Positions 14,720 through 22,795 of a stretch of DNA of 39,582 nucleotides are shown in pieces. The notes beneath the pieces were generated by a model that was not told where the DNA came from, searched no databases, and worked only from the letters and a program-made list of their open reading frames with translations. The translations under genes were made by a program, and so were the position numbers. Positions within the stretch are counted from its first letter, which is position 1; every line of letters starts with the position of its first letter. The stretch is from a virus, in the IMG/VR virus record IMGVR_UViG_3300045950_000315, positions 1-39,582 of that record; one strand, 5' to 3'.

Positions 14720-15742
14720 ATGACCGTCATGACCAATCCGTTCGACGCCGGCGGCTACTCGCTCGCCGAGATGACTCAGGCCATCAACATCCTGCCCAAC
14801 GTCTATACGCGCCTCGGGCAGATGGGCCTCTTCCGCTTCGAGGGCGTGACCCAGCGCTCCGTCGTCATCGAGCAGGCCGAGGGCGTGCTCAACCTGCTGC
14901 CCACCGTGCCGCTCGGCGGCCCGGCCACGGTGGCCAACCGCGACGCCAAGTCGATGCGCTCCTTCACCATCCCCTGGATCCCCCACGACGACGCCGTCAC
15001 CCCCCAGGACATCCAGGGCGTGCGCGGCTTCGGGGTGGCCGACGCCGCCGATCCGCTGGCGACCGTGATGGAGCGCAAGCTCACCCGCATGCGGGCCAAG
15101 CACGCCCAGACCCGCGAGTACATGGAGATCAACGCGCTGCGCGGCATCGTCAAGGACGGCGCCGGCACCACCCTCTACGACTACTTCGGCGAGTTCGGGT
15201 TGCAGCAGCAGTCGGTGGACTTCGCGCTCGGCACCGCCGGCACCGGCGTCCAGGCCAAGGTGCGCGACGTGCTGCGCAAGGTTGAGACCGGGCTCAAGGG
15301 CGAGACCATGACCGGGGCGCTGGCGCTCGTCAGCCCGGAGTTCTTCGACAAGCTGATCGGCCACGGCAAGGTGGAGGAGGCTTACAAATACTACTCCTCG
15401 ACCGGCGCCCAGCCGCTGCGCGACGACGTCCGCCGGCGCTTTCCCTTCGCCGGCATCATGTTCGAGGAATACAACGCCACCGTCACCCTCTCGACCGGCG
15501 CCACCGAGACCCTGATCCCGGCCGGCGAAGGCATCGCGTTCCCGCTCGGCACCATGGACACGTTCGTCACCTACGGCGCGCCCGCCAACCTGATCGAGAC
15601 GGTCAACACGGTGGGCCTGCCCATGTACGCCCGGCAGATCGCGCGTCCCGATGGCAGCGCCATCGAGGTCAAGACCGAGGCCTCGATCCTGCCGGTCAAC
15701 AAGCGCCCGCGTCTCGCCGTGCGCATCCACACCAGCAACTGA
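14720..15742 (+). CDS. Major capsid protein, lambda gpE family
   Basis: 340 residues, matching the gpE length of about 340. The start at ATG 14720 follows GGGAG by ten bases; a second ATG at 14729 (MTNPFDAGGYS) is also possible. Characteristic segments include SLAEMTQAINILPNVYTRLGQMGLF, RSVVIEQAEGVLNLLPTVPLGGP, DDAVTPQDIQGVRGFG and the C-terminal AIEVKTEASILPVNKRPRLAVRI. It forms the HK97-fold shell. Confidence 0.95.
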   Translation: MTVMTNPFDAGGYSLAEMTQAINILPNVYTRLGQMGLFRFEGVTQRSVVIEQAEGVLNLLPTVPLGGPATVANRDAKSMRSFTIPWIPHDDAVTPQDIQGVRGFGVADAADPLATVMERKLTRMRAKHAQTREYMEINALRGIVKDGAGTTLYDYFGEFGLQQQSVDFALGTAGTGVQAKVRDVLRKVETGLKGETMTGALALVSPEFFDKLIGHGKVEEAYKYYSSTGAQPLRDDVRRRFPFAGIMFEEYNATVTLSTGATETLIPAGEGIAFPLGTMDTFVTYGAPANLIETVNTVGLPMYARQIARPDGSAIEVKTEASILPVNKRPRLAVRIHTSN

Positions 15743-15783
15743 TTCTGCTTCTCCAAGGCTGCGCAGGGCACGTCCTGAGCAAC

Positions 15784-16098
15784 ATGACTGTCTTCGCTGA
15801 CGCCATCGCCGACCTGTTCGCCGACCCGAACGTCGCCCGCGACGCCGTCTGGCGTCCGGGCGGAACCGGCGACGGGATCCCGGTCCGGGCGATCGCCCGC
15901 CGTCCGGACCGGGAGGTCGAGTTCGGCGATATCGCCGTGCACATGGCGACGGCGGTGTTCGAGGTGCGGGTCTCCGAGGTGCCGAACCCGGCCGAGGGCG
16001 ACACGATAGCCCTCGGCGGCGAGACCTTCGTCGTCCAGGGCGAGCCGGCGCGCGACGCCGAGCGGCTGGTCTGGACACTGGATTCGAGGCCGGCGTGA
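15784..16098 (+). CDS. Head-tail joining protein (FII-like)
   Basis: 104 residues, MTVFADAIADLFADPNVARDAVW and onward. The length, position after the capsid gene and strand pattern (VPNPAEGDTIALGGETFVVQGEPARDAERLVW) fit the phage head-tail joining family that includes lambda gpFII. It would fill the head-tail interface after gpW. It overlaps the next gene by four bases (GTGA at 16095). Confidence 0.75.
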   Translation: MTVFADAIADLFADPNVARDAVWRPGGTGDGIPVRAIARRPDREVEFGDIAVHMATAVFEVRVSEVPNPAEGDTIALGGETFVVQGEPARDAERLVWTLDSRPA

Positions 16099-16748
16099 GA
16101 CTCCAGGCTGCCATCGAGGGCGACCTGAAGCGCTTCCTGGCCGAGGAGGTAAAGGCGGCCGAGGAAGCGGTGACGGCTGGCGTCCGCGAGGGAACCGATG
16201 GCCTCAAGCAGGACCTGCGCCGTCAGATCGCCGGCGCCGGGCTGGGGCAGCGTCTCGCCAACACCTGGCGAAGCGAGGTGTACCCGAAGGGCGCCCGGAG
16301 CATCCGCGCCGCCGGGCTGGTGTTCAGCAAGGCGCCCAATATCGTGCGCGTCTACGAGGAAGGCGCCGTCATCCGCTCGAAACATGGCTTCTTCCTCGCG
16401 ATCCCGACCCCGGCCGCCGGTCGATTCGGCGACGGCCGGCGGAAGATGACTCCCGGCTTGTGGGAACGGATGCACGGGGCCCGGCTGCGGTTCGTCTACC
16501 GGCGGCGCGGGCCGTCGCTGCTTGTGGCCGACAACAGGCGGGCTCGCGCCGGCAGGCGCGGCGGCTTCGCCAAGGCGAGCGAGAGGGCGCTCCGAACTGG
16601 ACGCGGCCTCGTGACGGTGCCCATGTTCCTGCTGGTGCCACAAGTGACGCTTCGCAAGCGCCTCGACGTCGCGGGCGCAGCCGTCCGCTGGCAGGCTCGG
16701 TTACCCGAGCTGGTGCTGCGCCACTGGCAGCACAAGAGAGACGAATGA
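16095..16748 (+). CDS. DUF6441 family tail protein
   Basis: 217 residues from GTG 16095, overlapping the previous stop. An N-terminal helical region (1-55) is followed by NTWRSEVYPKGARSIRAAGLVFSKAPNIVRVYEEGAVIRSKHGFFLAIPT, a pattern of the phage family DUF6441. In this position lambda has gene Z, a minor tail protein needed for tail completion, so a similar role is likely. The gene ends just before a reversed accessory gene. Confidence 0.75.
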   Translation: MRLQAAIEGDLKRFLAEEVKAAEEAVTAGVREGTDGLKQDLRRQIAGAGLGQRLANTWRSEVYPKGARSIRAAGLVFSKAPNIVRVYEEGAVIRSKHGFFLAIPTPAAGRFGDGRRKMTPGLWERMHGARLRFVYRRRGPSLLVADNRRARAGRRGGFAKASERALRTGRGLVTVPMFLLVPQVTLRKRLDVAGAAVRWQARLPELVLRHWQHKRDE

Positions 16749-16761
16749 GAGAGGCGCGTCG

Positions 16762-17334
16762 TCACGGTTCGGAAAACCATGGCGGAGCTTCTAGAGCTTG
16801 ACGAAGCGGAGTCCGAACGAAGGCGGGTGCCCGCCAGATGTATTCGGCGGCCTTCACCTTGCCGATTGGGTCAAGGGTCTGGAGATATGAGACCGCAGCG
16901 GGGATCGAGAACTGCTTTCCGGTCTTTTCTTTGAAGTTGCTCGCAAGGGCCGTCCAAATGACAACGTCAAGAACCTTCTTTTCGGACCATCTGCGGATTG
17001 CCTCAAACGACTCTTCGTCGGAATGGTTGGCGTTCTCCGTCTCGCGGTAGACGTACCCAATATTCTTCAACGTAGTACCCTCGCGACACCGCAAATCAGC
17101 GATGGCATCCTCCGGAGAAGTACGCTTGCTTATGCAATACGCCACGCGCGTCGTCATCTCAGCCCTCGGATCGATCACCAAAGTCAAGGCGCGAGCTCGA
17201 GACTCCGAAATCCGTGAGAACTCAAGTTTGATCTCCGGTCCGTCGAATAACCACTCGTCATGCCAACGGGCGAAATCACCTTCTTGATCCCACAGGAGAG
17301 AGCCCCAACCGAGGATCGCAATCTTCCGTTTCAT
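16762..17334 (-). CDS. Reversed accessory gene 1: GGCT-like protein of unknown function
   Basis: 190 residues, MKRKIAILGWGSLLWD and onward. The N-terminal ILGWGSLLWD loop followed by a strand-rich region (LEFSRISESRARALTLVID) resembles gamma-glutamylcyclotransferase-like folds. Similar uncharacterised bacterial proteins share DVVIWTALASNF and VRTPLRQALEAPPW. A catalytic role is not established. It is antiparallel to the tail genes on both sides, fits tightly between their ends (13 and 69 bases) and is richer in A/T than they are. It therefore looks like a moron with its own expression. The start at 17334 has AGAGGT 14 bases upstream. Defence or exclusion is an inference from placement. Confidence 0.7.
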   Translation of the reverse strand: MKRKIAILGWGSLLWDQEGDFARWHDEWLFDGPEIKLEFSRISESRARALTLVIDPRAEMTTRVAYCISKRTSPEDAIADLRCREGTTLKNIGYVYRETENANHSDEESFEAIRRWSEKKVLDVVIWTALASNFKEKTGKQFSIPAAVSYLQTLDPIGKVKAAEYIWRAPAFVRTPLRQALEAPPWFSEP

Positions 17335-17403
17335 TATTTGGGTACCTCTTTGTCCACGCCTCACCCGACATCGCACGGACGTATCCCAGGATAAGCAATA
17401 ATT

Positions 17404-17832
17404 ATGTCGCGACGCGAATCTATCCTCACGGCGCTCACCGAGGCACTGCGCACGAACCACTCGGCGCCGGTCCGGCGCAACGAGCCGCTGCCGGAGAAAG
17501 TGCCGGCGGGCGGGCTCGTGGTGCTCCGCGACGGCGACCCGGGCGAGCCCGAGGTTCTGCTCTCGCCGCCCATGTATCTCTGGCAACACCAGGCCGAGGT
17601 CGAGGTCGTCGTCCAGCAGGCGCCGGCCGATGCCGCGACGGCCGCGCTTGACGATCTGCTCGCCGAGGTCGGTTCGGTCCTCGCCGCCGACCGCACCCTG
17701 GGTGGCCTGGTCGACTGGGTCGAGTGGGGTGCGCCCAGGACCCGCGACCTCGCCATCGATGGTGCCGCCGGCCTCAAGGCCGCCGCCGTGACCGTGACGC
17801 TTCACTACGCCTCCAGCGATCCGCTGGCCTGA
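17404..17832 (+). CDS. Tail completion/terminator protein (lambda gpU-like position)
   Basis: 142 residues, MSRRESILTALTEALRTN and onward. The N-terminal helix, then VPAGGLVVLRDGDPGEPEVLLSP, and the YLWQHQAEVEVVVQQAP and AVTVTLHYASSD strands give the alpha/beta pattern of minor tail proteins that cap the tail tube. Position between DUF6441 (Z-like) and the tail tube matches lambda U. The ribosome site GGATAAG lies within the promoter region of the reversed gene upstream. Confidence 0.7.
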   Translation: MSRRESILTALTEALRTNHSAPVRRNEPLPEKVPAGGLVVLRDGDPGEPEVLLSPPMYLWQHQAEVEVVVQQAPADAATAALDDLLAEVGSVLAADRTLGGLVDWVEWGAPRTRDLAIDGAAGLKAAAVTVTLHYASSDPLA

Positions 17833-17955
17833 GAGCGGTGACCCCGACACTCACATGTGTATTTGCGAGGTTACCTGGTTCGTAAATAAGCCACCGTCCT
17901 ATCTAACAAGAGAACCAACGCCACGGCGCGCGAAAAGCGTGGTGGGGCGGAGGCG

Positions 17956-18477
17956 TTATGTTTCACCCGAAGCGCGCTCCAGCGCCTCACGGGCTTGTTC
18001 GATGATGGGGACAGCCGCCTTCATCTCGGCTTTCAACCGCTCAAGATTTTCGGGCGGAACCTGAACATGCCGAGGGCCCGTCTGAGGTGGTACGCCGATC
18101 AGGAAAAGCCTCGCTGTATATGTTCGGAGATAAAGGTACGCGGTCATTACCTTATGCACCTCCAACTCCGTTAGCAGGCCAAGTCTAGGTACGAATGACC
18201 TAAATGCGTCGTCCATCGGATCGGTCGGCACAAAGGCTCCCTTTTGTCCATTCGTGGGGAGCTTTTCGAGTGATGCCAAGTTTCCTCGCAGCGAGTCGCC
18301 ATTGACCTTGAGCTCTGCAACAAGAGCAGCGCGCAGCGTTGCGCGCTCATGTTCGATCTCGTGGCGGCGTTGATCGCGGGAGATCTTCGCATTGACCAAG
18401 AGAGTGACAATAACACCCGCGAAACCAATGCCGCCGACGAGTAGGGTTTGATAGCTGTTGAGCCAGTCCAGGTTCAT
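17956..18477 (-). CDS. Reversed accessory gene 2: membrane-anchored protein of unknown function
   Basis: 173 residues from ATG 18477. One transmembrane helix is at about 12-33 (LLVGGIGFAGVIVTLLVNAK), followed by a highly charged helical stretch (ISRDQRRHEIEHERATLRAALVAELKVNG) and a soluble C-terminal domain ending in EALERASGET. It is probably anchored in the inner membrane with the body in the cytoplasm. It is antiparallel to the tail genes and richer in A/T. An in-frame ATG at 18555 would add 26 residues but overlaps the tail tube start. I do not recognise the family. Superinfection exclusion is one possibility from topology and context. Confidence 0.65.
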   Translation of the reverse strand: MNLDWLNSYQTLLVGGIGFAGVIVTLLVNAKISRDQRRHEIEHERATLRAALVAELKVNGDSLRGNLASLEKLPTNGQKGAFVPTDPMDDAFRSFVPRLGLLTELEVHKVMTAYLYLRTYTARLFLIGVPPQTGPRHVQVPPENLERLKAEMKAAVPIIEQAREALERASGET

Positions 18478-18554
18478 TGGCTGAGCATAGCAAGCGCCAG
18501 TCGCAGCGTCATGCCGCCTCTGCTTTCGTGGAATACAAAAATAGGAGTCATCCA

Positions 18555-19502
18555 ATGGCCCGTGCCTATGGCGCGAACGCTCAGCTTCTGGCCGCGTTCG
18601 AAACCGACTACGGCGTTGCCCCGCCTGCGGGGTTCGTCCGTTTCCCCTTCGTCTCCTCGTCCCTCGGCTCCGAGCAGGGGCTGATCGAGAGCGACATCCT
18701 GGGCCAGGGCCGCGACCCGGCCGCGCCGTCGCGCGACGTCGTCAAGGTCGAGGGCGATCTCGTGGTGCCGGTCGATCTCCGCTGCTTCGGCCATTGGCTG
18801 AAGGCTCTCCTGGGCGTGCCGGACACCACCGGCGCGGCGCCGGGGCCATTCGCCCACGAGTTCGGCTCGGGCGTGCCTTCCCTACCGAGCCTCGCGGTCG
18901 AGATCGGCATGCCCGAGGTGCCGGCCTTCTTCCTGATCGGCGGCGTGCGCCTCAACTCCATGCAGCTCAACTTCCAGCGTTCCGGCCACGCCAACGCAAC
19001 CTTCAACGCCATCGGCCAGGGCGAAACCCGCAATGCCGCCTCCCAGGGCGGGGTTCCGGCGACGCTGCCGTTCAAGCGCTTCGGCCAGTTCCAGGGCCAG
19101 GTGAAGTTGGACGGCACCTCGCTCGCCAACCTGACCGGGGCCAGTCTCGCCTATACGAACAACCTGGAGCGCATCGAGACCATCCGTTCGGACGGCAAGA
19201 TCGACGGCGCCGACCCTACCATCGCCGCGCTCACCGGCGCCATCGAGGTCCGCTTCGCCGACACCGCGCTGCTCGACAAGGCTACTGCGGGCGACCCGGT
19301 GACCCTCGAGTTCGCCTACGTCATCTCAGGCAGCGAGAAGCTCGCTATCGAGGCCCACGAGGTCTACCTGCCCAAGCCGAAGCGGACCATCAGCGGCCCG
19401 GGCGGCGTGCAGGCGAGCTTCGAATGGCGGGCGGCGAGGAACGCCACGGCCGGCCGCATGATGACGGCAACCCTCACCAACGATTTGGAGAGCTACGCAT
19501 GA
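18555..19502 (+). CDS. Major tail tube protein
   Basis: 315 residues from ATG 18555, with ATAGGAG upstream. The pattern is that of phage tail tube proteins: an N-terminal ARAYGANAQLLAAFETDYGVAP, long beta-rich segments (VKVEGDLVVPVDLRCFGHWLKALLG; GQVKLDGTSLANLTGASLAYTNNLE), and a C-terminal strand region (VQASFEWRAARNATAGRMMTATLTNDLE). It stacks as hexamers around the tape measure. The stop overlaps the next start (ATGA at 19499-19502). Confidence 0.88.
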   Translation: MARAYGANAQLLAAFETDYGVAPPAGFVRFPFVSSSLGSEQGLIESDILGQGRDPAAPSRDVVKVEGDLVVPVDLRCFGHWLKALLGVPDTTGAAPGPFAHEFGSGVPSLPSLAVEIGMPEVPAFFLIGGVRLNSMQLNFQRSGHANATFNAIGQGETRNAASQGGVPATLPFKRFGQFQGQVKLDGTSLANLTGASLAYTNNLERIETIRSDGKIDGADPTIAALTGAIEVRFADTALLDKATAGDPVTLEFAYVISGSEKLAIEAHEVYLPKPKRTISGPGGVQASFEWRAARNATAGRMMTATLTNDLESYA

Positions 19503-19987
19503 TCCGCTTAGGCAACCGCGAGCCGGTATGGCTCGGTCTCGCCGACGGCGTGAGGCTCAAGGTCCGCCCGATCACCACGCCGGCCTACGCCATGATCCAG
19601 GCCCAGACCGAGAAAGTCTACGAGGACTGGGCCCAGAACAGAGCCGAAGCCGAAGGGCTCGATCCGGAGGACCCGTCCGTGCGCCGGGGACTGATGCGCG
19701 CGCTGATGATCAAGGGCCTCGCCCTCTACGCCGTCATCGAATGGGAGGGCGTCGAGGCCGCGGTCTCCGACGAAACCATCGCCGCCTTCGTCGACGAGCA
19801 CCCGCTGCTGGCGGCGCTGTTCTATCACCGCTATCTGGCGCCGCTCGAAGACCGGGCCGCCGAGGGAAACGCATCCGGGCCCGCGCCGCATGGCACTTCG
19901 GCGGCGGGCCCGGATACTGCCGCGGCTGCCGGGAAAGCGACCTTTCCTGCGGCAACGCCTGCCCCTACCGAAGCCACGAGCCTCTGA
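19499..19987 (+). CDS. Tail assembly chaperone, gpG-like
   Basis: 162 residues from ATG 19499. The folded part (1-120) includes EPVWLGLADGVRLKVRPITTPAY and ALMIKGLALYAVIEWEGVEA. After residue 124 this frame becomes Ala/Pro/Thr-rich and loses GC3 bias. That change coincides with a slippery heptamer at 19864, so the C-terminal 38 residues are probably just the unshifted tail. Lambda-type G proteins coat the tape measure and recruit tail tube subunits. It lies directly upstream of the tape measure, as expected. Confidence 0.85.
   Translation: MIRLGNREPVWLGLADGVRLKVRPITTPAYAMIQAQTEKVYEDWAQNRAEAEGLDPEDPSVRRGLMRALMIKGLALYAVIEWEGVEAAVSDETIAAFVDEHPLLAALFYHRYLAPLEDRAAEGNASGPAPHGTSAAGPDTAAAAGKATFPAATPAPTEATSL
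19864..19870 (+). promoter_or_regulatory. Programmed -1 frameshift heptamer GGGAAAC
   Basis: In the chaperone frame the bases read G GGA AAC, a perfect X XXY YYZ slippery site, one base from lambda's GGGAAAG. Slipping back one base moves ribosomes into the open frame that ends at 20208, giving a G-T fusion. The GC-rich sequence just downstream may form a stimulatory structure. Confidence 0.85.
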
Positions 19988-20208
19988 CCGAAGCGGGCTG
20001 GCAGGCCTGGGACGTACTGCTGCGGGTGGCCGGGCAGCTTCGTTTTGCTCCGAATGGCGCCGTGACCGGCATCGACTTAGGCCTCGCCCTGCATATGGCT
20101 GAGGTCCTCGGCTACTACGTCGCCGTCGTCGCAGACCTGCTGCCCGAAGCGGAGGCCGGACTTCTGGAAGGCCTCGCCCGTCTGCGCGCCGGGAACGATC
20201 CATCATGA
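19870..20208 (+). CDS. gpT-like frameshift extension of the tail assembly chaperone
   Basis: This is the -1 frame segment translated only after slippage at 19864-19870; it has no sensible start of its own. It encodes 112 residues with strong GC3 bias, including a possible zinc-binding cluster (YCRGCRESDLSCGNACPY) and EPLTEAGWQAWDVLLRVAGQLR, a recognisable T-domain pattern. The full G-T protein would be about 236 residues. T domains bind tail tube monomers while G binds the tape measure. The stop overlaps the tape-measure start (ATGA at 20205-20208). Confidence 0.82.
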   Translation, partial: RIRARAAWHFGGGPGYCRGCRESDLSCGNACPYRSHEPLTEAGWQAWDVLLRVAGQLRFAPNGAVTGIDLGLALHMAEVLGYYVAVVADLLPEAEAGLLEGLARLRAGNDPS

Positions 20209-22787
20209 GCGAACGGCACTTATATATACGTCTCGCGGTCAAGGACGGTGAGACCGTCCGCCGCGCGCTCACGCAGCTGGGCGAGGACGGCAGCCGGGCG
20301 CTGGCCCGCATCGAGCAGGCATCCAAGCCGGCCTCCAAGGGACTGCTGGCGCTGAACGAGGTCACCTCGGCGGCGCGGGTGCGCCTCGAGGGCTTCGCCG
20401 GCAACCTGGGCGGGGTCGGCTCGGCCATGCTGCGCCTGGGTCCGGCCGGTCTCGTAGCCGGAGCGGCGCTCGGCGGTCTCGCCGTCGCGCTGGGCAAGGG
20501 CCTCCACGAGATGGAGACGGCGCAGCAGTCGCTGCTGCGTCTCGAAGCGGTGCTCAAAGCGACCGGCCATGCCTCGGGGCTCACCGGCAGGGAGCTGAAC
20601 GATCTCGCCGACGCCATGGAGGCCTCCACCATGGCCACCGCCGAGGGCGTGATGGACGCCGCGTCGGTGCTGGCGACCTTCCGCTCGGTCTCCGGCGACA
20701 CTTTCGTGCGTGCCATCAAGGCGGCGCAGGACCTTGCCGCCGTGTTCGGCCAGGACCTGCGCTCCTCGGCCGTGCAGCTCGGCAAGGCGCTGGAGGACCC
20801 GGTCGAGGGCATCACGGCGCTGAAGCGCGTCGGCGTCACCTTCACCGCCGGGCAGCGTGAGATGATCGCTGCCATGGTCGAGGCCGGCGACGTCGCCGGC
20901 GCGCAAGCACTAATACTGGAGACCCTGGAACGGCAGGTCGGCGGCGCGGGCGAAGCGGAAGCCGGCGGACTCACCGGCGCCACCCATCACCTCAAGGCCG
21001 CCTGGGGCAACCTGCTTGAGGAGATGGCCAAGACCCCCATGGTGGGAGGCGTGGTCGAAACCACGCTGCGCGGCCTCACCGGGTTCTTCCACGACATCAA
21101 AGACTGGTTCAAGGGCCCGGATATCGGGAGCCAGGTCGCGGCCAAGGTCCGCGAGCTGGCGGAGGCCGAACGGCGTCTCGCCGAACTGCAATCGGGCAAG
21201 GTCGTCTGGGATCCGTCCTATGGCCTCCGGATCGAGATGGCGACACGGGTCGCCCAGGCCACCGTGGACCGGCTCAAGTCCGAGATCGATGGTCTGATCG
21301 CCAAGGGACGCGCCGAGGTCGAGGCGTTCGAGGCGGAGAAGAACAGGGCCGAGAGCGGACGCCGCCAAGCCGAGGGGGAGCGCAACGCCGAGACCATCGC
21401 GGCGCGCATCAAGGCGCTCGAAGTCGAGAAGGTGAAGGCGGCGGTGGATGCGGCGGAGAAGATCGCCGCCGTCAACGACCAGCTCGCCCGCGACATCGCC
21501 GCGGCCGAGAAGAAGCGCGGCCGGCCCGGCATCCTGGACGCCGACGTCGAGCGCGAGATCGGGCTCTTGCGCGACATCGCGGCGCGCAAGATCGAGGCGG
21601 TCGAGAAGCCCTTGCGCGAGGCCGCCGAGCGCACCGACGCCCAGGCCCGCAAAGCGATCGCCGACCTGGAGCGCCAGCTCAAGGCGCCCTTCGATCCCCG
21701 CGGCGCCGCGATCGAGCAAGCGCTCGGCCGCCTGCCGGAGGGCGCGTCGGAGGAGCAGCGCGCCGAGGCCGAGCGGCTCGCCGGCGCTCTCCACGACCAG
21801 AAGCAGGCCATCGAGGAACTGAACAAGGAGCTCGAGGCGGAGGCCAAGCTCCGCGAGAAGGGCGCCGAGATCACGAAGCGCCATCGCACGGCGGAAGAGG
21901 AGTACCGCGACGTCCTGGCCGAGTTGGACAAATTGCTCGCCAACGCCGCCATCGACCAGGAGACCTACGCGCGGGCAGTGGAGGAAGCCGAACGGCGCAA
22001 GCTCGATGCCTCCCGCGAATGGCGGGATGGCGCGGTGCGGGCCATCCGCGACTACGTGGACGAATCCACCGATGCCGCCCTGGTGGCCGAGCGGGGCATG
22101 ACCCGGGCGCTGGAGGCCAGCGAGGATGCCTTCGTCAAATGGGCCTCGACCGGAAAGCTGGCGGCGCGCGATCTGTTCAATGCCGTGGCCGAGGAGGCGC
22201 TCCGCGCCGCCTGGCGCCTCTCGGTCGCCAAGCCACTCGGCGGCTTCCTGGAGGGACTGTTCTCCTCCATCGGCGAGGGGCTGGCGGGCTGGTTCACCGG
22301 CGGAAGCAGCGGCAGCTCGCCGGCTCCGGCCGATCCCAACCTGATCCTGGAGGCCCATTCGGGCGGCGTGGTCGGGTACGACAGTCTGCGTCGCCGCGAC
22401 GTCGACCCGGTTCTATTCCGGGAGGCCGAACGGCTCCACGGCGGCGGATTCGCAGGGCTGCGGCCGGGCGAGGTGCCCGTCGTCGCCCTGCGCGGCGAGG
22501 AAATCGTCACCCGCGACGATCCCCGGCACCGCTTCAACCTGATGCGTCTGCCGGCGGCGGACGTGGCGGCGCCCACGGTGGTGGTGCAGCCGACCGTCTA
22601 CAACACCGTGCCCAACGCCCAAGCCCGCACCGAAACGAGGCGCGGCCCGGCCGGCGAGGTGCTGATCGACGTGTTCGTCGAGCAGATGGAAAACCTGATG
22701 TCCCGCCGGATCGGTCGTGGCGAGGGGCTGGCGCCCACGCTTGAGCGCCGCTACGGGCTCAACCCGGCGGCGGGAGCATACCGATGA
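20205..22787 (+). CDS. Tail tape measure protein, lambda-type
   Basis: 860 residues. The N-terminal region (1-120) carries a hydrophobic stretch (LGPAGLVAGAALGGLAVALG). Next is a tape-measure core with FRSVSGDTFVRAIKAAQDLAAVFGQDLRSSAVQLGKALEDPVEG. A long charged coiled-coil region runs from about 310 to 610 (many E/K/R/A heptads). The C-terminal part is Gly-rich and hydrophobic (LGGFLEGLFSSIGEGLAGWFTGG) and ends with GRGEGLAPTLERRYGL. It sets tail length and helps DNA pass into the cell. Overlap with the G-T frame is four bases. Confidence 0.93.
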   Translation: MSERHLYIRLAVKDGETVRRALTQLGEDGSRALARIEQASKPASKGLLALNEVTSAARVRLEGFAGNLGGVGSAMLRLGPAGLVAGAALGGLAVALGKGLHEMETAQQSLLRLEAVLKATGHASGLTGRELNDLADAMEASTMATAEGVMDAASVLATFRSVSGDTFVRAIKAAQDLAAVFGQDLRSSAVQLGKALEDPVEGITALKRVGVTFTAGQREMIAAMVEAGDVAGAQALILETLERQVGGAGEAEAGGLTGATHHLKAAWGNLLEEMAKTPMVGGVVETTLRGLTGFFHDIKDWFKGPDIGSQVAAKVRELAEAERRLAELQSGKVVWDPSYGLRIEMATRVAQATVDRLKSEIDGLIAKGRAEVEAFEAEKNRAESGRRQAEGERNAETIAARIKALEVEKVKAAVDAAEKIAAVNDQLARDIAAAEKKRGRPGILDADVEREIGLLRDIAARKIEAVEKPLREAAERTDAQARKAIADLERQLKAPFDPRGAAIEQALGRLPEGASEEQRAEAERLAGALHDQKQAIEELNKELEAEAKLREKGAEITKRHRTAEEEYRDVLAELDKLLANAAIDQETYARAVEEAERRKLDASREWRDGAVRAIRDYVDESTDAALVAERGMTRALEASEDAFVKWASTGKLAARDLFNAVAEEALRAAWRLSVAKPLGGFLEGLFSSIGEGLAGWFTGGSSGSSPAPADPNLILEAHSGGVVGYDSLRRRDVDPVLFREAERLHGGGFAGLRPGEVPVVALRGEEIVTRDDPRHRFNLMRLPAADVAAPTVVVQPTVYNTVPNAQARTETRRGPAGEVLIDVFVEQMENLMSRRIGRGEGLAPTLERRYGLNPAAGAYR

Positions 22788-22795
22788 AAGATCGG

